DNA of 64,000 nt from positions 5,642,001-5,706,000 of the forward strand of contig CP053148.1 in NCBI GenBank assembly GCA_014607495.2, read 5' to 3'. The notes beneath the pieces are model-generated. The model searched no databases and was not told where the DNA came from. It saw only the letters and a list, made by a program, of their open reading frames with translations. Source of the stretch: Carposina sasakii. Lineage: Eukaryota; Arthropoda; Insecta; Lepidoptera; Carposinidae. The number at the start of each line of letters is the position of its first letter. Position 1 is the stretch's first letter. The position numbers and the translations under genes are program-made. Shown here in pieces: positions 45,776-57,940 of this stretch.

Positions 45776-47517
45776 TATCATGGTTTTGATCACTTAAAGA
45801 TTAATTATCACAGACTATTTATTTATCATCTCACTCGGGTGATTTTTTTTCATTTTCTTAATAATATTCATAATTTATTATAAATGTTAATGATAGTCTC
45901 ATGGATATAGTAGAAATTGTCATTACGAGTACTAAATCCCTTAGCTTAGAAAGATGATTAAGCATTCCGAGAGATAGAACTGAAAGATCTGATCCTACAT
46001 AATTAAGTAATGTCATAATGTTGATACCTACTTATAAATAAATAAATAAAGAGTGTATAGTTTAGATGCCTTTTCGAGAAAAATGGCCATACCTTTCAAA
46101 CAAATGCTAGGGCGTAATTAGAATATTAATTTAGTTAAATTTAGTTAAAATTTATTATCATTGGTCATTTTATAATATGATCAAATCGATTTCATGATAT
46201 AGGTAATACGTGCATTGTAGGTACCTACGTGCTGGCAAAACAGATTCTAAAAGCACAAACCTAATAAGTTTAGAAATTCTTTGAATATTAGCCATTTCGT
46301 CTCTCATCATTTTATAGCCCTATAACTGGGCATTTAATCATCTCGAGCCATGAAAGTAATATAAAACCAACTTCTCTTTATGGATGCTGAAGGATTACGA
46401 CGTCAAGCCTTGTAGGTACACATTTAAAATATTTTCATTGTTATGTGTGCGTTTGTTATTTTCTAATCGAGAGTAACGACTGCGCCAGAAGAACGGCTGC
46501 GTTTTTTTGTTAAAGAATTTTTTGTTACGTAATTAGTAAAAGTGCTGCAAATTACAAAAGCTTAAGAAATTTTCAGCATATCCTGAAATTAAATCTTCAA
46601 TTGTTTTATTTATTTGGAATAAAAAACCAATCTTGATTAAAACTGGTTTTGTGAAGTCAACAATTGTTGCCCCATTCTCGTAGTGCCCAATCTTCCGTTT
46701 GTACTATGATTGATGTGAATTTACTACACCGAAGAAAACACGAGAAAATCAACTGTAACATAATATAGTCAAGATGCCTACGTAATTAAAATGCAAACGT
46801 TGACGCTATGACATCATATATCTCTATTATATATAAGTTTTACAGTGATAATAATAAACGTAGCTCATGTAGCTATATCAAATGACATCAAATGTTTAGA
46901 AAGTGGCTCATTAGCGTTATATGGAGTTGGTACCGTCAGCACCATTGTATCATGAAAATATGCTATTAAGAGGACCCAATATTCTTTTATATATTTTTTT
47001 TAAACTTTGGGTTTGTTCAACGTTTGTAGATTAGGAGAAAAAGACTTTTTATAAATGTTAACTAGGTAATGTGGTCAATTAGAATCGATACCGTTAAATT
47101 TAAACATAAACTTAAAACCGCTCTCTAAAGCCAAAGCCCTCTCCGTTCTTGATGTAAATGGCTGAGATTGAAAGGGATATGTAGAACGAATTTTAAATTT
47201 AGGTTTAAGTGTGAAAATATATATTATAAAAATTAATAAAGAAATGAAAAAAAAATTCACCCGAGTGAGATTTGAATTCACGACCACTAACTAAGTGTGA
47301 AAGTCAGGACCGACCACATTGTCTGCACTTCACCGGATTCTGAAGGCTAACTAAATGACAACGTTATTAACTTATTACCTTTCAAGAGAATGATTTTGAT
47401 TATTGTGTGCAGATTGTGAATAGTTTTGGCTAGGCCACGGTGTGGATCATTTGACAGCGTTTATGGTTTTTAAAAATAAGACATAATCTCTTCATATTCA
47501 ATGTCTACCTATCTATA
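45776..47517. other. CNG intron, no gene seen
   Basis: AT-rich. At 47085-47215 an imperfect inverted pair (TTTAAACATAAACTTAAAA / AAATTTAGGTTTAAGTGTG) resembles the MITE at 60151-60294. Confidence 0.4.
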
Positions 47518-48230
47518 CAGGATGATTTTTGGTCGTCAACGTTCCCGAAAACTACGGAATCTCCTGATCATCACGATCATTTTTCTCCATGGAAGCATAC
47601 CTGGGAAGTGTCTGGTTTCCAAAATATTAGGGTCCAAAGTTGAGTAAATAGACTGCGTTTTTCTGCATAAATGCACATAGACGCGCGTAGCAGGATTTTT
47701 TCACGAAAAATAATTAATATCGGTCTATAAAAAAACTAACATAAACACTAGACACTATAAATTTCGCACAATCAAGGAATTAAAAAATAAATTAAAAAAA
47801 AAAAAATCCCAGCATTTTTTTTGGCATAAACTTACTTTATTTGATGTATAGAGTACGTACCCTTCGTTAAGGGTGGCCACAAAAAACACCCTGTATAAAT
47901 TTCGCATGATCAAGGAATTAAAAAAAAATAATGCTGGGATTTTTTTTTTTTTTTGATTTTTTTTTAATTACTTGATCGGGCGAAATTTATAGTGTCTAGT
48001 GTTTATGTTGTACTTTTTTATAGACAGATATTAACTATTTTTCGTGAAAAAATCTTGCTACACGCGTCTATGTGCATTTATGCAGAAAAACGCAGTCTAT
48101 TTACTCAACTTTGGACCCTAATATTTTGGAAACCAGACACTTCCCAGGTATGCTTCCATGGAGAAATATGATCGTGATGACGAGGAGATTCCGTAGTTTT
48201 CGGGAACGTTGACGACCAAAAATCACCCTG
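47518..48230. mobile_element. Foldback element with about 290-bp inverted arms
   Basis: The left arm (47518-47800) and the right arm (47945-48230) are reverse complements almost throughout, from CAGGATGATTTTTGGTCGTC / CAGGGTGATTTTTGGTCGTC inward to the ACTATAAATTTCGC block. TA flanks each side. The centre carries a scrap of a second family (47819-47897) that matches the element at 63841. Confidence 0.85.
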
Positions 48231-48249
48231 TATAGGTAGATATATCTAT

Positions 48250-48556
48250 ATGTTATCTTATCTTATCGTACATATAATAAAATGTAACGGATCGCTGTCT
48301 GTACATGGAAGATATATGAGAAAAAATATTATAGGAGACCTTTATCAACGCAATAGTCCTTAATCTAATGATTTTTGGAATTTTTGTCTGTTTGTCTGTG
48401 CATTTGTGTACGCTAATCTCAGAAACGGCTGAACCGATTTCGATGCAATTTTCAGGTATATATTGTGACAGGTCCTTTTTATCCCGAGAAAATGTTTTTA
48501 TCCCGGATAATTTGGACATTTTATTTTTTCTGCAGTCCACGCGGACGGAGTTCCAC
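48250..48556 (-). repeat. Retroposon-like repeat with ATTATCCGGGATAAAAA block, copy 2
   Basis: Reverse complement of 2072-2395, including CGGATCGCTGTCTGTACATG and GAACCGATTTCGATGCAA, ending GCAGTCCACGCGGACGGAG. It starts only 20 bp after the foldback element. Confidence 0.65.
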
Positions 48557-51500
48557 TACACCATGGTTTAAATTGATTGTTAAATGTTTTTGATATTTTA
48601 TTTAGAAAAGATGTTTACCTTTTCTCGGCCATTTTGGCATTTGCTTTAAATTAAAAAGGAAACCTTTTAGCGGACCTTGACCTGACCCGGAGAATTATTC
48701 TTCACCGGTAGTTAAAATTCAAACGATTTTAAACCTGTATCTTTCTTCGGGTTTTTTAAGGAAAAAATATAATTTCTTTACGACTTTTAAACTTTTAAAT
48801 GACTTCACTGAACAATAATGTTTACGAGGCTACTCTGTAATACATTTTAATTGTCGTTTCCGCGACCGACCGTAAAGTCATGGAAGTTTTATTCAATAAG
48901 CGATTTTCCTGAAAATAAAAATTACCTGCTAACGGTGTTTTAAATTAGTTGTTGGTCACTGAAAACTAGTATAAATATTTGGTTTTTTATTACAGACTAG
49001 CTTTCACTTTCATTCTGCTGATGTCAAGGATAAGTTTAAATAATAGAGAGCCCCTAGTCTGTAATAATATGACACCTACTAAAGTGCATACAAGATCTCA
49101 ATAGTATCTAAGAAGTTAATTGAAGACAACATCAAAGTTGAAGGCGAACGGATTTAGTACCCAAGTTACTGGCACAAAGCAATAAGAGAAATTCATATGA
49201 AAAGTACTACCTACTGATACACCTACCTAGTCATACTAACATTATTGTACTAAGTGGTAACGTTTGCAACTTTCCAAAATTTTCAATCAGCATGGTATAA
49301 CTACACTCCAACTTCGATTATATCACCTCTTTACAAGAACAATGTGATATCTCACAAAGAGTGGCTTACAAAATATCACGTTGTTCTTGCAAAGACGCGA
49401 TATGGTACACTCTAAGAACGATAATATTGCGTTTCTCCCGATACGAAATTCGGGAAACCCATTCTTTTCGGATGCCTACGTCATACAAAGAATACAACCT
49501 CCAAATGCAAGTTTCAATCAGCATTTTAAACTGTGCGTGGATCACTCAGTCATGATAAAAGCATTTTATATATAGAGATAATATGTGCTAGCAGATTGTG
49601 GCTGAAAGATATAGAACACAATCAATACACAACGTTGTACGGAACTCGTCAAACGGATATTCCATTTGCAAAAGTCATTAAACGCCACAAATAAAATGAG
49701 CCCCTAGTCCTTCATTTAAAATTAGCATCCACTAAAGAAAAATCGATGTGAAACGCGACCTAAGTCGTGTAATTAGAGTAGAAATTGTCTTATCTAATGC
49801 AATATCCCTTGTATAAATAGAGTATTAGGTAAAACATTAAGTTTTGGTAAGGCAAGTTCAAGTTCTGAGAGGTAGATTCAATTACTACCAGATAAACCAC
49901 ATAGGTTATTATTTTATTATGAGCTTTTTTTTTCTTTTCAATAGGACAATATCAGATAGTAAAATTTCTTGAAAAATAAGTTAGGTAGTATCTAATACCT
50001 CCCTATATGATAAGAAAACGTAAAGTTTTATGACTGCTAGGTATGTATTAATTGTAGATAGCAAAATATTATAGACGTGTCAAACGATGATGAAAGCATG
50101 ACTTCAAAACTAATTAAAAGCAAAATATTGAAACCCAATCAACATAAAAGCTCTTCGGGCCGTATGGAAATGCAATGCAAGCAATTAAAAATACTCAGCG
50201 GAGCATATTTGCTTCGAGCTTTACTCTGTACTCATACACTCTGTACTCTGTACATGTTACAATATTCCATTTACAATGTTATTTTCACGGTCCATTTAAT
50301 TATTTTACTTTGTATGATGAAATACTATTTTATTAATAGATTTAAACAAGGTTCTAACGAGCTTTTTATGTCACGTTTCGAATTTAGCGAGCTCAACATC
50401 TCACCTGTCCCACTCCACTCCTTAACCCCATCTTCTGTATCGTATAAACGGGCGTCATCGTAGGCATCGCTGCTATTCTCTCACAAAAGTTCACCTTTTA
50501 CATTTCACTCTTTTCATCACCAGTCTTCAAACGAAATAGAATCATTAAGACGCGTCGTCAAACATCAGAGATCAGTATCGAAGTAATTGTTAGAAGGTTG
50601 GGTCACGATACCGAGTTAGCACGAACTTCAATTAAAGGAATTTAGTTAACACGACTAATAGGAAGGGAAACGATGAGTCGTCAATTAATTAAGATACTGT
50701 CACAGTAAAAAAGGAACAAACATATTTTTCTGAGCACACTTGTTGGTTTCACGTCTGGGCTCGGAATGAGGACAGGTCCAAAATTGATAGATAGTCTGTG
50801 CGTGTCCAAGGTAGTGTTTGAAACAATAGGCCATGAAGAGGAGCCACTTCCCGGTGGTTTCGTTTATGACACTAGCGCGGGCTTCCGTTGTAAATACTGG
50901 TGCCCGCCCGCCGCCAACGTAATACACTTAATTGCCCCTTTAAAAGTTAATGGCATTAACTTGATCATGTTGCGGTGTTCCATCATAATTACATGGCTGT
51001 TTGCTTAGGCTTTCCCCTATCTACATAGCGTTTGTGGAAAACTATGTTCGATGAATTCTGTTTATACCTATTTTATTAAAATAGTGATATTAATACATCA
51101 TACTTCATTCATTTAACGGTACGGTTAAGTTATCGCGATAGATTTTGCTAAGCAAAATTCTTGTACTCATTCCTATCGTTAGTAGGTAAACTGGAAGTTG
51201 TATCCACGATACGATATGTATTTATTCAAGAAGAAGTTGGGATGTTAGGCTTTTAGATACCAAATCTTCCGTTTGTTACGAGAACTTTCGAAGTGGTGCT
51301 TAAACTATTTGTATGTGAGTGTGTTTTGATGTTCATCTGTCTGAGCATTCACTATATCCGATAAGAATAAGGAATTGTTTTGGTCACACCTTAGGCTACG
51401 ATATATTATCCTAAGTTATAAGAATAAATGTTTTTACGAATAAATTTCAGGACTATTGAACTTGGCACCCATTTAGATATCACTTCTTTTGTCGTTGGAA

Positions 51501-51925
51501 CTTGGCTCTCATTTCACATTAATATTTTTTCTGAGATTTATTTTATTTGTCAGCATTATTATAAAATTTATTTTAGTATTTCTTTATCAAATTGGCTGTA
51601 TCTAAAGAAAAATATTGACTCCTCCATCATTTAGTTATAATGAGAAAATCTTTCTTTGTTGTGATCTTTGAAGTTCCGATACTTATCGATGTTTGTTTAT
51701 TGACAAAAAACTAAACTTTTAAATCTGCTTAATGTCACAAAAGAATTTTACGTATTTTTCTAAAGTTATTCTGAAATCTGCTTGAGTTGTCTTGCTTAGT
51801 CCTTATATAATTACGTCTTTAATATGGTCTTCATGTAGGTACTGTTTCTACTAGCATTAATCATGAATATAAGTCTCACTTTTCCGGTAAATGGTTTTTA
51901 TTATACCTATAATACAGAAAACAGC
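48557..51925. other. CNG intron, no convincing gene
   Basis: Frames of up to 128 codons occur (50077-50463 +) but lack splice or codon support. The block 50750-50930 is GC-richer and is open on both strands; it could be an old repeat. Confidence 0.35.
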
Positions 51926-51929
51926 TGCA

Positions 51930-52235
51930 TCTTCCGTGTATGTCGTACCTAAGAGTTGACTCTCTTACCGCCCAGTCCGATGAGCTAGCAACTTATTACT
52001 GATTATTTACATCTGCTTAAGTAGCATGACCTGCGAAAAACGATATGATAAACCGATTTATCGACATTTAGCCTGTCAAAATACGATAAACATAGCCGCC
52101 ATGATGAAATTTGTATAGAGACGATACGATATCCACGATGCGTGGTTATGCTAGGGGGGCTGACCCCGCTATGCTTAACGTGGCTGAGGGATCTTTTTTA
52201 TGATCCTGCAGTCTGGCTACGCCATTTCGAGAATA
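51930..52235 (+). repeat. Dispersed repeat, GATCCTGCAGTTTTGGCTAC family, copy 4 (split by a MITE)
   Basis: CATCTTCCGTGTATGTCGTA and GAGTTGACTCTCTTACCG precede the MITE at 52022-52153; CTATGCTTAACGTGGCTGAG and ATCCTGCAGTCTGGCTACG follow it. Confidence 0.55.
52022..52153 (-). mobile_element. TAGCATGA MITE, copy 3 (complete, inserted in a repeat)
   Basis: TAGCATGACCTGCGAAAAAC to GATGCGTGGTTATGCTA is the reverse complement of 3538-3684. It interrupts the repeat at 51930-52235. Confidence 0.7.
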
Positions 52236-52520
52236 CGTACCTACAATGCACGCTTTACGTATTAGATGTTACCAGAAGCTCAATTTCTTTAAAAAAAATA
52301 AAGTTGAACACATTCAAAGTCCCAAAACTTTAAATAAATCAAATCTTCATTTATCAAAATCCTTTCACCTATGTTATAGCAAATATTTTTACAATGGACG
52401 TAGTTATAAAAAAAAATATCCTGGCCAATTCCACCCACGTCCTCAATAATCCATTTCAAAATGGACATCATTACAAGCATTCTAAATATAGACTCAAGTT
52501 CATTATTAAGGATGTAGCAC

Positions 52521-52713
52521 CTCTACAAATGGCTGAATGCCCTCTTCGCGACCTTCGTGCTCGGTGTGCGTGCGCGTGCGCTGCGGCCGTGAACCTGGAC
52601 CTGAAGGCCCGCTGTAGTGGAACCTCGGGTCTGTCATGTCCCTTGAACACAGCCCTGAGGGCCCAGCGTGAGGGACTGAGTTCGAGAGGGTGAAGACTTT
52701 CCCATCGCGATAT
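52521..52713 (-). CDS. CngA: Probable N-terminal exon of the CNG channel (disordered segment)
   Basis: The acceptor is tcatatttacag. One base completes an Ala codon from the exon at 55511-55631, and 64 codons follow: YRDGKVFTLSNSVPHAGPSG, a Pro/Gly/Arg/His-rich stretch and EHEGREEGIQPFVE. The proposed donor GTAGAG|gtgcta is in phase 0, matching the exon at 44598-44831, but it is weaker than the others. Read through, the frame stops five codons later, so this could instead be the last exon of a separate - strand gene. Raised GC supports coding. Confidence 0.5.
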
Positions 52714-53755
52714 CTGTAAATATGAAAGATATTAATTACCGGCCTAATTATGTAACTTGCGGCCGGTCGCAATATTTCGCAATAGTTACTGTAAAAATAT
52801 GCGAATCGTAGGTATTATCCTACTAGTTTAGCTAATTAATACTATCTTAAATATATCAGGATAATATCTATTAGATAATTGAAATTCTTGAATGAGCTTC
52901 TTCAAAATTTTATTTTTGACTTGGATTTGCTTCTGCCCCTAAATTACAAAGACGCTTGGAAATATTCAATAATAAAATAAAGAATTAGATGTTCTTCAGT
53001 GGTAAAAAGATTTTGTAAATGTATCGATTTCTTCATTCAACAAATATATAAAAAATATCAATTTCGATCGTCAAAGTCAATCCCGATTTGTAGGGCCAAG
53101 GTCATTCACGACTAGAGTCCTCTTAAATTGCCTACTAGTTGCAAGTTATGAAATAAGTCTACTGGAACTACCTGTTACTTCACATCATCGCATCGTTCAG
53201 TTATTTGCTTAGCGATCTGTGAAGCGACAATAATTCACTTAAATTTTAAAATAATATAAAGTTTCTTCATCTAAATAAATTCTAACAGAAATCCACCTTC
53301 AACTACTACATATGTATGTAGTTAGGTTCTATAAATTAGATAACAGAAAAATCATGAAAAGAGATACTGAATGCAGTTAACCAAAGAATTGCCGTGAGTA
53401 ATAAGATACACTTACTTATGTATAAACAACCTTCCTAAAGTTTCCATTTCCGTTCTGTTTCCACTTTCGGAATGTATGAAAGGCCTGACATAGTCGAATA
53501 TTTTCACCTTCCGACACGTGGAAATATAAGACAAAAGAGAAATTGAATCCGATAGCGAGTGTTCATTCTAAAAACTCATTTCAAAAGAAAACTTCCAAGC
53601 AAGAAAAATCCTTAACTTGGATTGTCTGTGTATATAAACATAAAAAAGTTAATGAATTTAAAAAAATCATGTTTACCTTAATTATTATTTGTTTATTAAA
53701 TCATTCCTTGACCTTGCCGATTGATGGCACAAGGGTAGGTATAAAGGGTGTCTTT
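52714..53755. other. Intron-like stretch, no gene seen
   Basis: AT-rich. A short + frame near 53543-53758 has no splice or codon support. Confidence 0.4.
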
Positions 53756-54562
53756 TAACCGACTTCAAAAAAGAGAGGTTATCAATTCGCCTGTATGTTT
53801 TTTTATGTGTGTTACCTCAGAACTCCGTCATTTATGAACCGATTTAATTTTTTTCATAGTTTGTCATGGTATGCTTCCAAGTTGGTCCCATATTCACCAT
53901 GTCAGGATCTGATGATGGGATTTTGGAGAAATCGAGGGCAATCCTCAAATATTGTAGGCACATGTAGTCCGTTTTTATACTTTTACTTAGCGTTTTGATC
54001 ACCTACATATAAAACATAACATCTGATGAGAATTTTGGTCAGCTACATATAATATAAAGGAAACGAGGGTCTGATGATGGAGCCGCTGAAAAACAGATAG
54101 TGGGACTTTTTAGTAACAAAATCCCCCTATTGCAGGGGGAGGCCTACGTCCAGTAGTGGACTGCAATAGGCTTATGAAGATGAAGATAATTGTGTTAAGT
54201 TGTGAAATTATATGTTGCGTTAAGCCGTGTCCGAAGTAAGATGGTTATAGGAATAACGAGATGACGGATAATAGAGATGAATAAAAGAAGAGTACCTACA
54301 TATTGCACCGACCCCAAATGATTGGGAACATGGCAGCAAGAAGGAGTGTAATTATATGTTGCTTATATTGTCAGACATAAAGTTTCGAAGCCTAGTCATT
54401 TCTCTCTTTTGTCATGTGGCCTATTTAATCATTTGCTGGCATATAAATCTGACAATATTATGCCTTCTAAACTTCGTACACGGCTTAACGCAATATATAT
54501 TTGCCCTTTAGTAAAATTTTACTTTAGTAAGCTCGAGTCTTGGGAGAAAGTCGGTTTTTCGT
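53756..54562 (+). mobile_element. AACCGACTTC element, copy 2
   Basis: It starts AACCGACTTCAAAAAAGAGA and ends GGGAGAAAGTCGGTTTTTCG. It contains CAGGATCTGATGATGGGAT and an RTE-type GGGGGAGGCCTACGTCCAG scrap at 54139-54157. It is largely the reverse complement of 10378-11467. A second possible right end (GGAAGTCGGTTAA) is at 55030-55042. Confidence 0.65.
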
Positions 54563-54929
54563 TTAAAAAAAATATTAATAACAAAATCCCTCTATGGCAA
54601 GTAAAGTCTTCGTGTAATCGAGAGGCCATATCAGATATGAATCACAATTAACACCAACACGAGCGCAAAATTTTGTAATAAAAGGTAGCCTATTCTTCTT
54701 TACAAAAAATCTTGACATTATTGCTATTAGACTTTTTAGAGTTACTAGAAACCTGTTCGTCCAGGAGGCTTAGACGTTATGATGGCCAGCAACGAAGTTT
54801 CGATAACTTTACGATCTTCGCTGTCGCTTATAAAATTATTGCATTGCCTAAGTTGGCTTAAGTCCCAGGGGGTGGTCATGAGCCCCATGACCCCATGGAT
54901 CCGCGCTTGGTGAAAAGCCTAACAAAAGC

Positions 54930-55018
54930 CGGACAGGCCGGCCAACGTTAATTTTGGTCGGACACACGACCAAAAAGCCTGTCTCTGTCCGGGTTTATCC
55001 GGACGCCTGGCAACCCTG
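54930..55018 (-). mobile_element. hAT-type terminus fragment
   Basis: GTCCGGGTTTATCCGGACGC followed by CTGGCAACCCTG reads, on the - strand, CAGGGTTGCCAG plus a GTCCGGA palindrome, the end structure of hAT elements. The other end was not found. Confidence 0.5.
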
Positions 55019-55510
55019 CTCATAGGGGAGGAAGTCGGTTAAATTTTATTTTTTTATTTATGTATATTTTTCTAATAACTTCATCAAGAGGAAAAATAAC
55101 AATATTTCCATTGAATTGAGCTTTTACTCAGTGTAGTGTGAATATTATAAAATTCTATCCTGTGCGTAGGATGATACAGTGCAATTGAATTATATAGTCA
55201 TTTACAGAAAGTGTTAGACTGAAATGTGGAAAGCAATTTTATACTTAACTAATATAAAAACCAGTATATTAATAGCAACACATTGGTCATCTTGTTAGTT
55301 GGATATAAACTGAGGAGTGAAGGTAGTAACCTAACTTAGGAATTTAGACGGAAATCTAAATGATTAAAAGAGCAAAAATACAATAGAAAGTAAGAAACCC
55401 TGATCAAGTCAGGGAAGGCTGCTGATTTAAAAAAAAAGACATGATAACCAAGGATGATGACGGCTGATAGAGTTTAATGAAGATGATGATGAATTTCCGC
55501 TAACACTTAC

Positions 55511-55631
55511 GCATATAAATCATCATCGGAGTCATTCGCCGAGGAGTTTCGTTTATGCATAGCTTGTCGGGAATCTCCTCTGGCCGCAGCTATGATGTAG
55601 GCCCACATCGCTGGGACCACACCAAAGGCCA
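55511..55631 (-). CDS. Probable 5'-most recognised coding exon on the - strand (CNG N-terminus or separate gene)
   Basis: The acceptor is ttgttttattttcag and the donor is TATATGC|gtaagt; both are strong. The open frame encodes AFGVVPAMWAYIIAAARGDS followed by RQAMHKRNSSANDSDDDLY, and its two leftover bases join the 52713 exon in frame. The ATG at MWAYII has a purine at -3 and could be the start codon, with the preceding bases as 5' UTR. The short hydrophobic stretch is unusual for a CNG N-terminus and leaves open that this exon belongs to another membrane protein. Confidence 0.5.
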
Positions 55632-57066
55632 CTGAAAATAAAACAAGATCTGGGAATTATTGTTTCATCACTTGGAGATTACTTCCACGACCCGGAGAGA
55701 TCAGGTGCAGGATAAACTTATAATTTTACCTACTAGTACTATATTCTCTCATATTTCGCCCATTTTTTAATTTAATACTTAGTTAAAAATGAAACGATGC
55801 CTAAATGATAAGTAAGGTACCATATACCGCCAGCTTATAAAAAATCACTCCCATATTGATACGAAGCAGAACCAGTGAATTAGGTTAGATAGCTCAATTG
55901 ATTTATTTTAATAACCGGCATGATAACAGTATTGGCTGATAAGACTGCCTACTATTTATCAAAATTCTATGCTTATACTCGATGTTGGCCGTGACTTTCA
56001 GGTGGCCTTTATGGTAATTATGGTATGGTAAATAAATAAGCGCTTATAGGTAATCAGCATCCGAAACTATCGTCAAATTCGCTTTAGTTGTTTGGTAGTC
56101 CCAACGTAGTTAGGTTTGTGGGTTTATGTTCATGTACGGATTTTAATGTTGTAAAATTGTCTCGTGTTTAGGAAAGCACGTAAAACTGTTGGTCCTGCAC
56201 CTAAACTCTCTCCAGTCATATCGGTTCTCCGTCCTATCGGACTATGATTATGATGGTTTGCATGTGTCCGTAGGTAAAGTGATGTTTTTTGGTAGATAAG
56301 TTATATTTTATAAGTTATAATTACTTGTGATGTGAATCTAGCGTGCATATGCATGGTTTAACTTGCACATGGTAAAACTTGAGTCGGAATACGATCTCTC
56401 CATGGGCTCATGTAAGTTGTTTTTGCCATTTTCTTCGGAGCTATGGCAACACGTAGGTAATTAATGGATATGCAAAACAATTGTCGGATGCAAGGTCCAT
56501 CACGTCCACGTCTACTATGGGGTCCGTAAGGTCGGAGTGAAAGGCGACTTGTAAACGATTCTGGCGACGCGGGTCGCCAAGACGGGAATACTAAATACCT
56601 TTTAGGCGACCACACCATTAGGAAAATACAATGGGGAGGTGGAATAATCGATTCGTGTTCATGATTTTGCGTAAATTTTCCCTTGAGAATTTCGGTATCT
56701 ATATTTTTATTTATTAACTAGGGATCCGCCCCGGATTTGCACGGGTGTAATGCCCTCTCACGTGGACAAAGTCGTGGGCAGCCGCTATAGAAAAGTGTTT
56801 TTTAATTTTCCTCTCCTTAAAATCCTCGTACTTAAAGAATTAGCGAAATCGGTTCAGCCGTTCTCGAGATTTGCGCTTAGCAACACATTTAGCGGATCAT
56901 TTTTATATTAAGTATAGAAGATTTGTTTATTTAGTTCATTTTGTTTTTTTTTTATATTTTATTTGGGATCAGATCTTAAAACGAAATACAACATTATATC
57001 TTAAGCATAATATGATTATTTCCAGTATGTTGAGGTCTGTGTGTTGTTTGTTAGTCATTTAATATA
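55632..57066. other. No gene recognised; one retroposon fragment
   Basis: 56722-56905 carries CCCCGGATTTGCACGGGTG and AAATCGGTTCAGCCGTTCTC, the retroposon family of 17165-17312. If the exon at 55511-55631 is coding from its first base, a further - strand exon should lie here or beyond. Confidence 0.4.
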
Positions 57067-57668
57067 GGGGAAGATTGGGTAATGGGGGTCACTTAAGCAA
57101 GAATTAGAATACAAAAGCTAAAATGAACAAAATTTTTATTGCAACCGCCTCATAACAAAATTTACTTTATTAGCTATAATTTGAGATGAGTAATCATCAC
57201 ATTAATAATCATCTTTGGGAAATATAAAAGTACAAAAAAAATCTGATTTGACTCCCATTGCACTAAGTTACGGGTAATTGAGGTCACCTTGTGGGTAATG
57301 AGGATCATACAAAAATCTAACACAAATCGCGTCACGTAAGATACAGAGGTATCGTTTGATTCCTGGAGAACCTTCCCCTTTACTCTTTTATTACACCAAA
57401 TGTACAAGTAAAGAGTAACATACAAGTAGGTTAATAACTATAAAAGTTACTGTAAATTTTGCGTCCATAAAAATTTATATCGGCGTGACGCAAAAAAAAG
57501 ACACCTCTCATTCTCTATGTTGTCGCCATACCCACTCGGCACGCTCGCAGCGACGGCGATGGGAACAGAGCGGGCAGGGAGGACCCTAACGCGTTTTTAT
57601 TAGTGTTTCTTTTGGAGATGTGCGGGTGACCACTATTACCCGCTGACTCCCATTACCAGATCTTCCCC
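57067..57668. mobile_element. 602-bp MITE with GGGGAAGATTGGGTAATGGG ends
   Basis: Left GGGGAAGATTGGGTAATGGG; right, read inward, GGGGAAGATCTGGTAATGGG. TA on both sides. GGGTAATTGAGG and GGGTAATGAGGA repeats lie inside. It is related to 45012-45775 by the GGGTAAT-rich ends. Confidence 0.75.
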
Positions 57669-57821
57669 TATTGATCAATGGGGTAGTTTCCTGTGGTTGA
57701 ATCTTAACCTTTGAAGTTAAGTGGGCAAGTCCATCTTGCAAATGTGAAATGAAATGAAAATTACAACATCACATGACCACCTATATTATTTACAGTAACT
57801 TTTGTTTAGTGACCATATTTC

Positions 57822-57940
57822 ATCATCATCAGCCTATTGCAGTCCACTACTGGATGTAGGCCTCCTCCAGGTCACGCCACAAGACTGCCATGGAGGGTAT
57901 TTGCCCATAGTCACCACGCTGGGCAAGCGGGTAGGTGACC
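57822..57940 (-). mobile_element. RTE-tailed SINE, 3' half
   Basis: CATCATCATCAGCCTATTGC to GGGCAAGCGGGTAGGTGACC. It is flanked by ACCATATTT and ACCCATATTT, a likely imperfect target duplication. Confidence 0.7.

Larger units (their letters stand above)
34114..55631 (-). other. CngA: Cyclic-nucleotide-gated channel alpha subunit gene (gene span)
   Basis: Seven exons between 44831 and 34114 join in phase into 678 codons, and two further upstream exons also fit. The product is a plasma-membrane cation channel opened by cAMP or cGMP, as used in sensory and other signalling cells. In order it has a charged cytosolic N-terminus, S1-S4, S5, pore, S6, a C-linker, a cyclic-nucleotide-binding domain, a leucine-zipper coiled coil and an acidic, Ser-rich tail. 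The pore motif TLTTIGETP carries the Glu of alpha subunits (beta subunits usually have Gly there). The introns hold tandem arrays, MITEs and a foldback element. The gene is convergent with FoxL2. The choice between CngA and the related Cng-like paralogue is an inference. Confidence 0.85.

Noticed and set aside
50077..50463. 128-codon + strand frame in a CNG intron
   Set aside because: AT-driven composition, no splice sites, no recognisable domain.
50700..50927. - strand 75-codon frame in a GC-richer block
   Set aside because: Open on both strands, no splice sites fitting the CNG phases, no family recognised; may be an old repeat.
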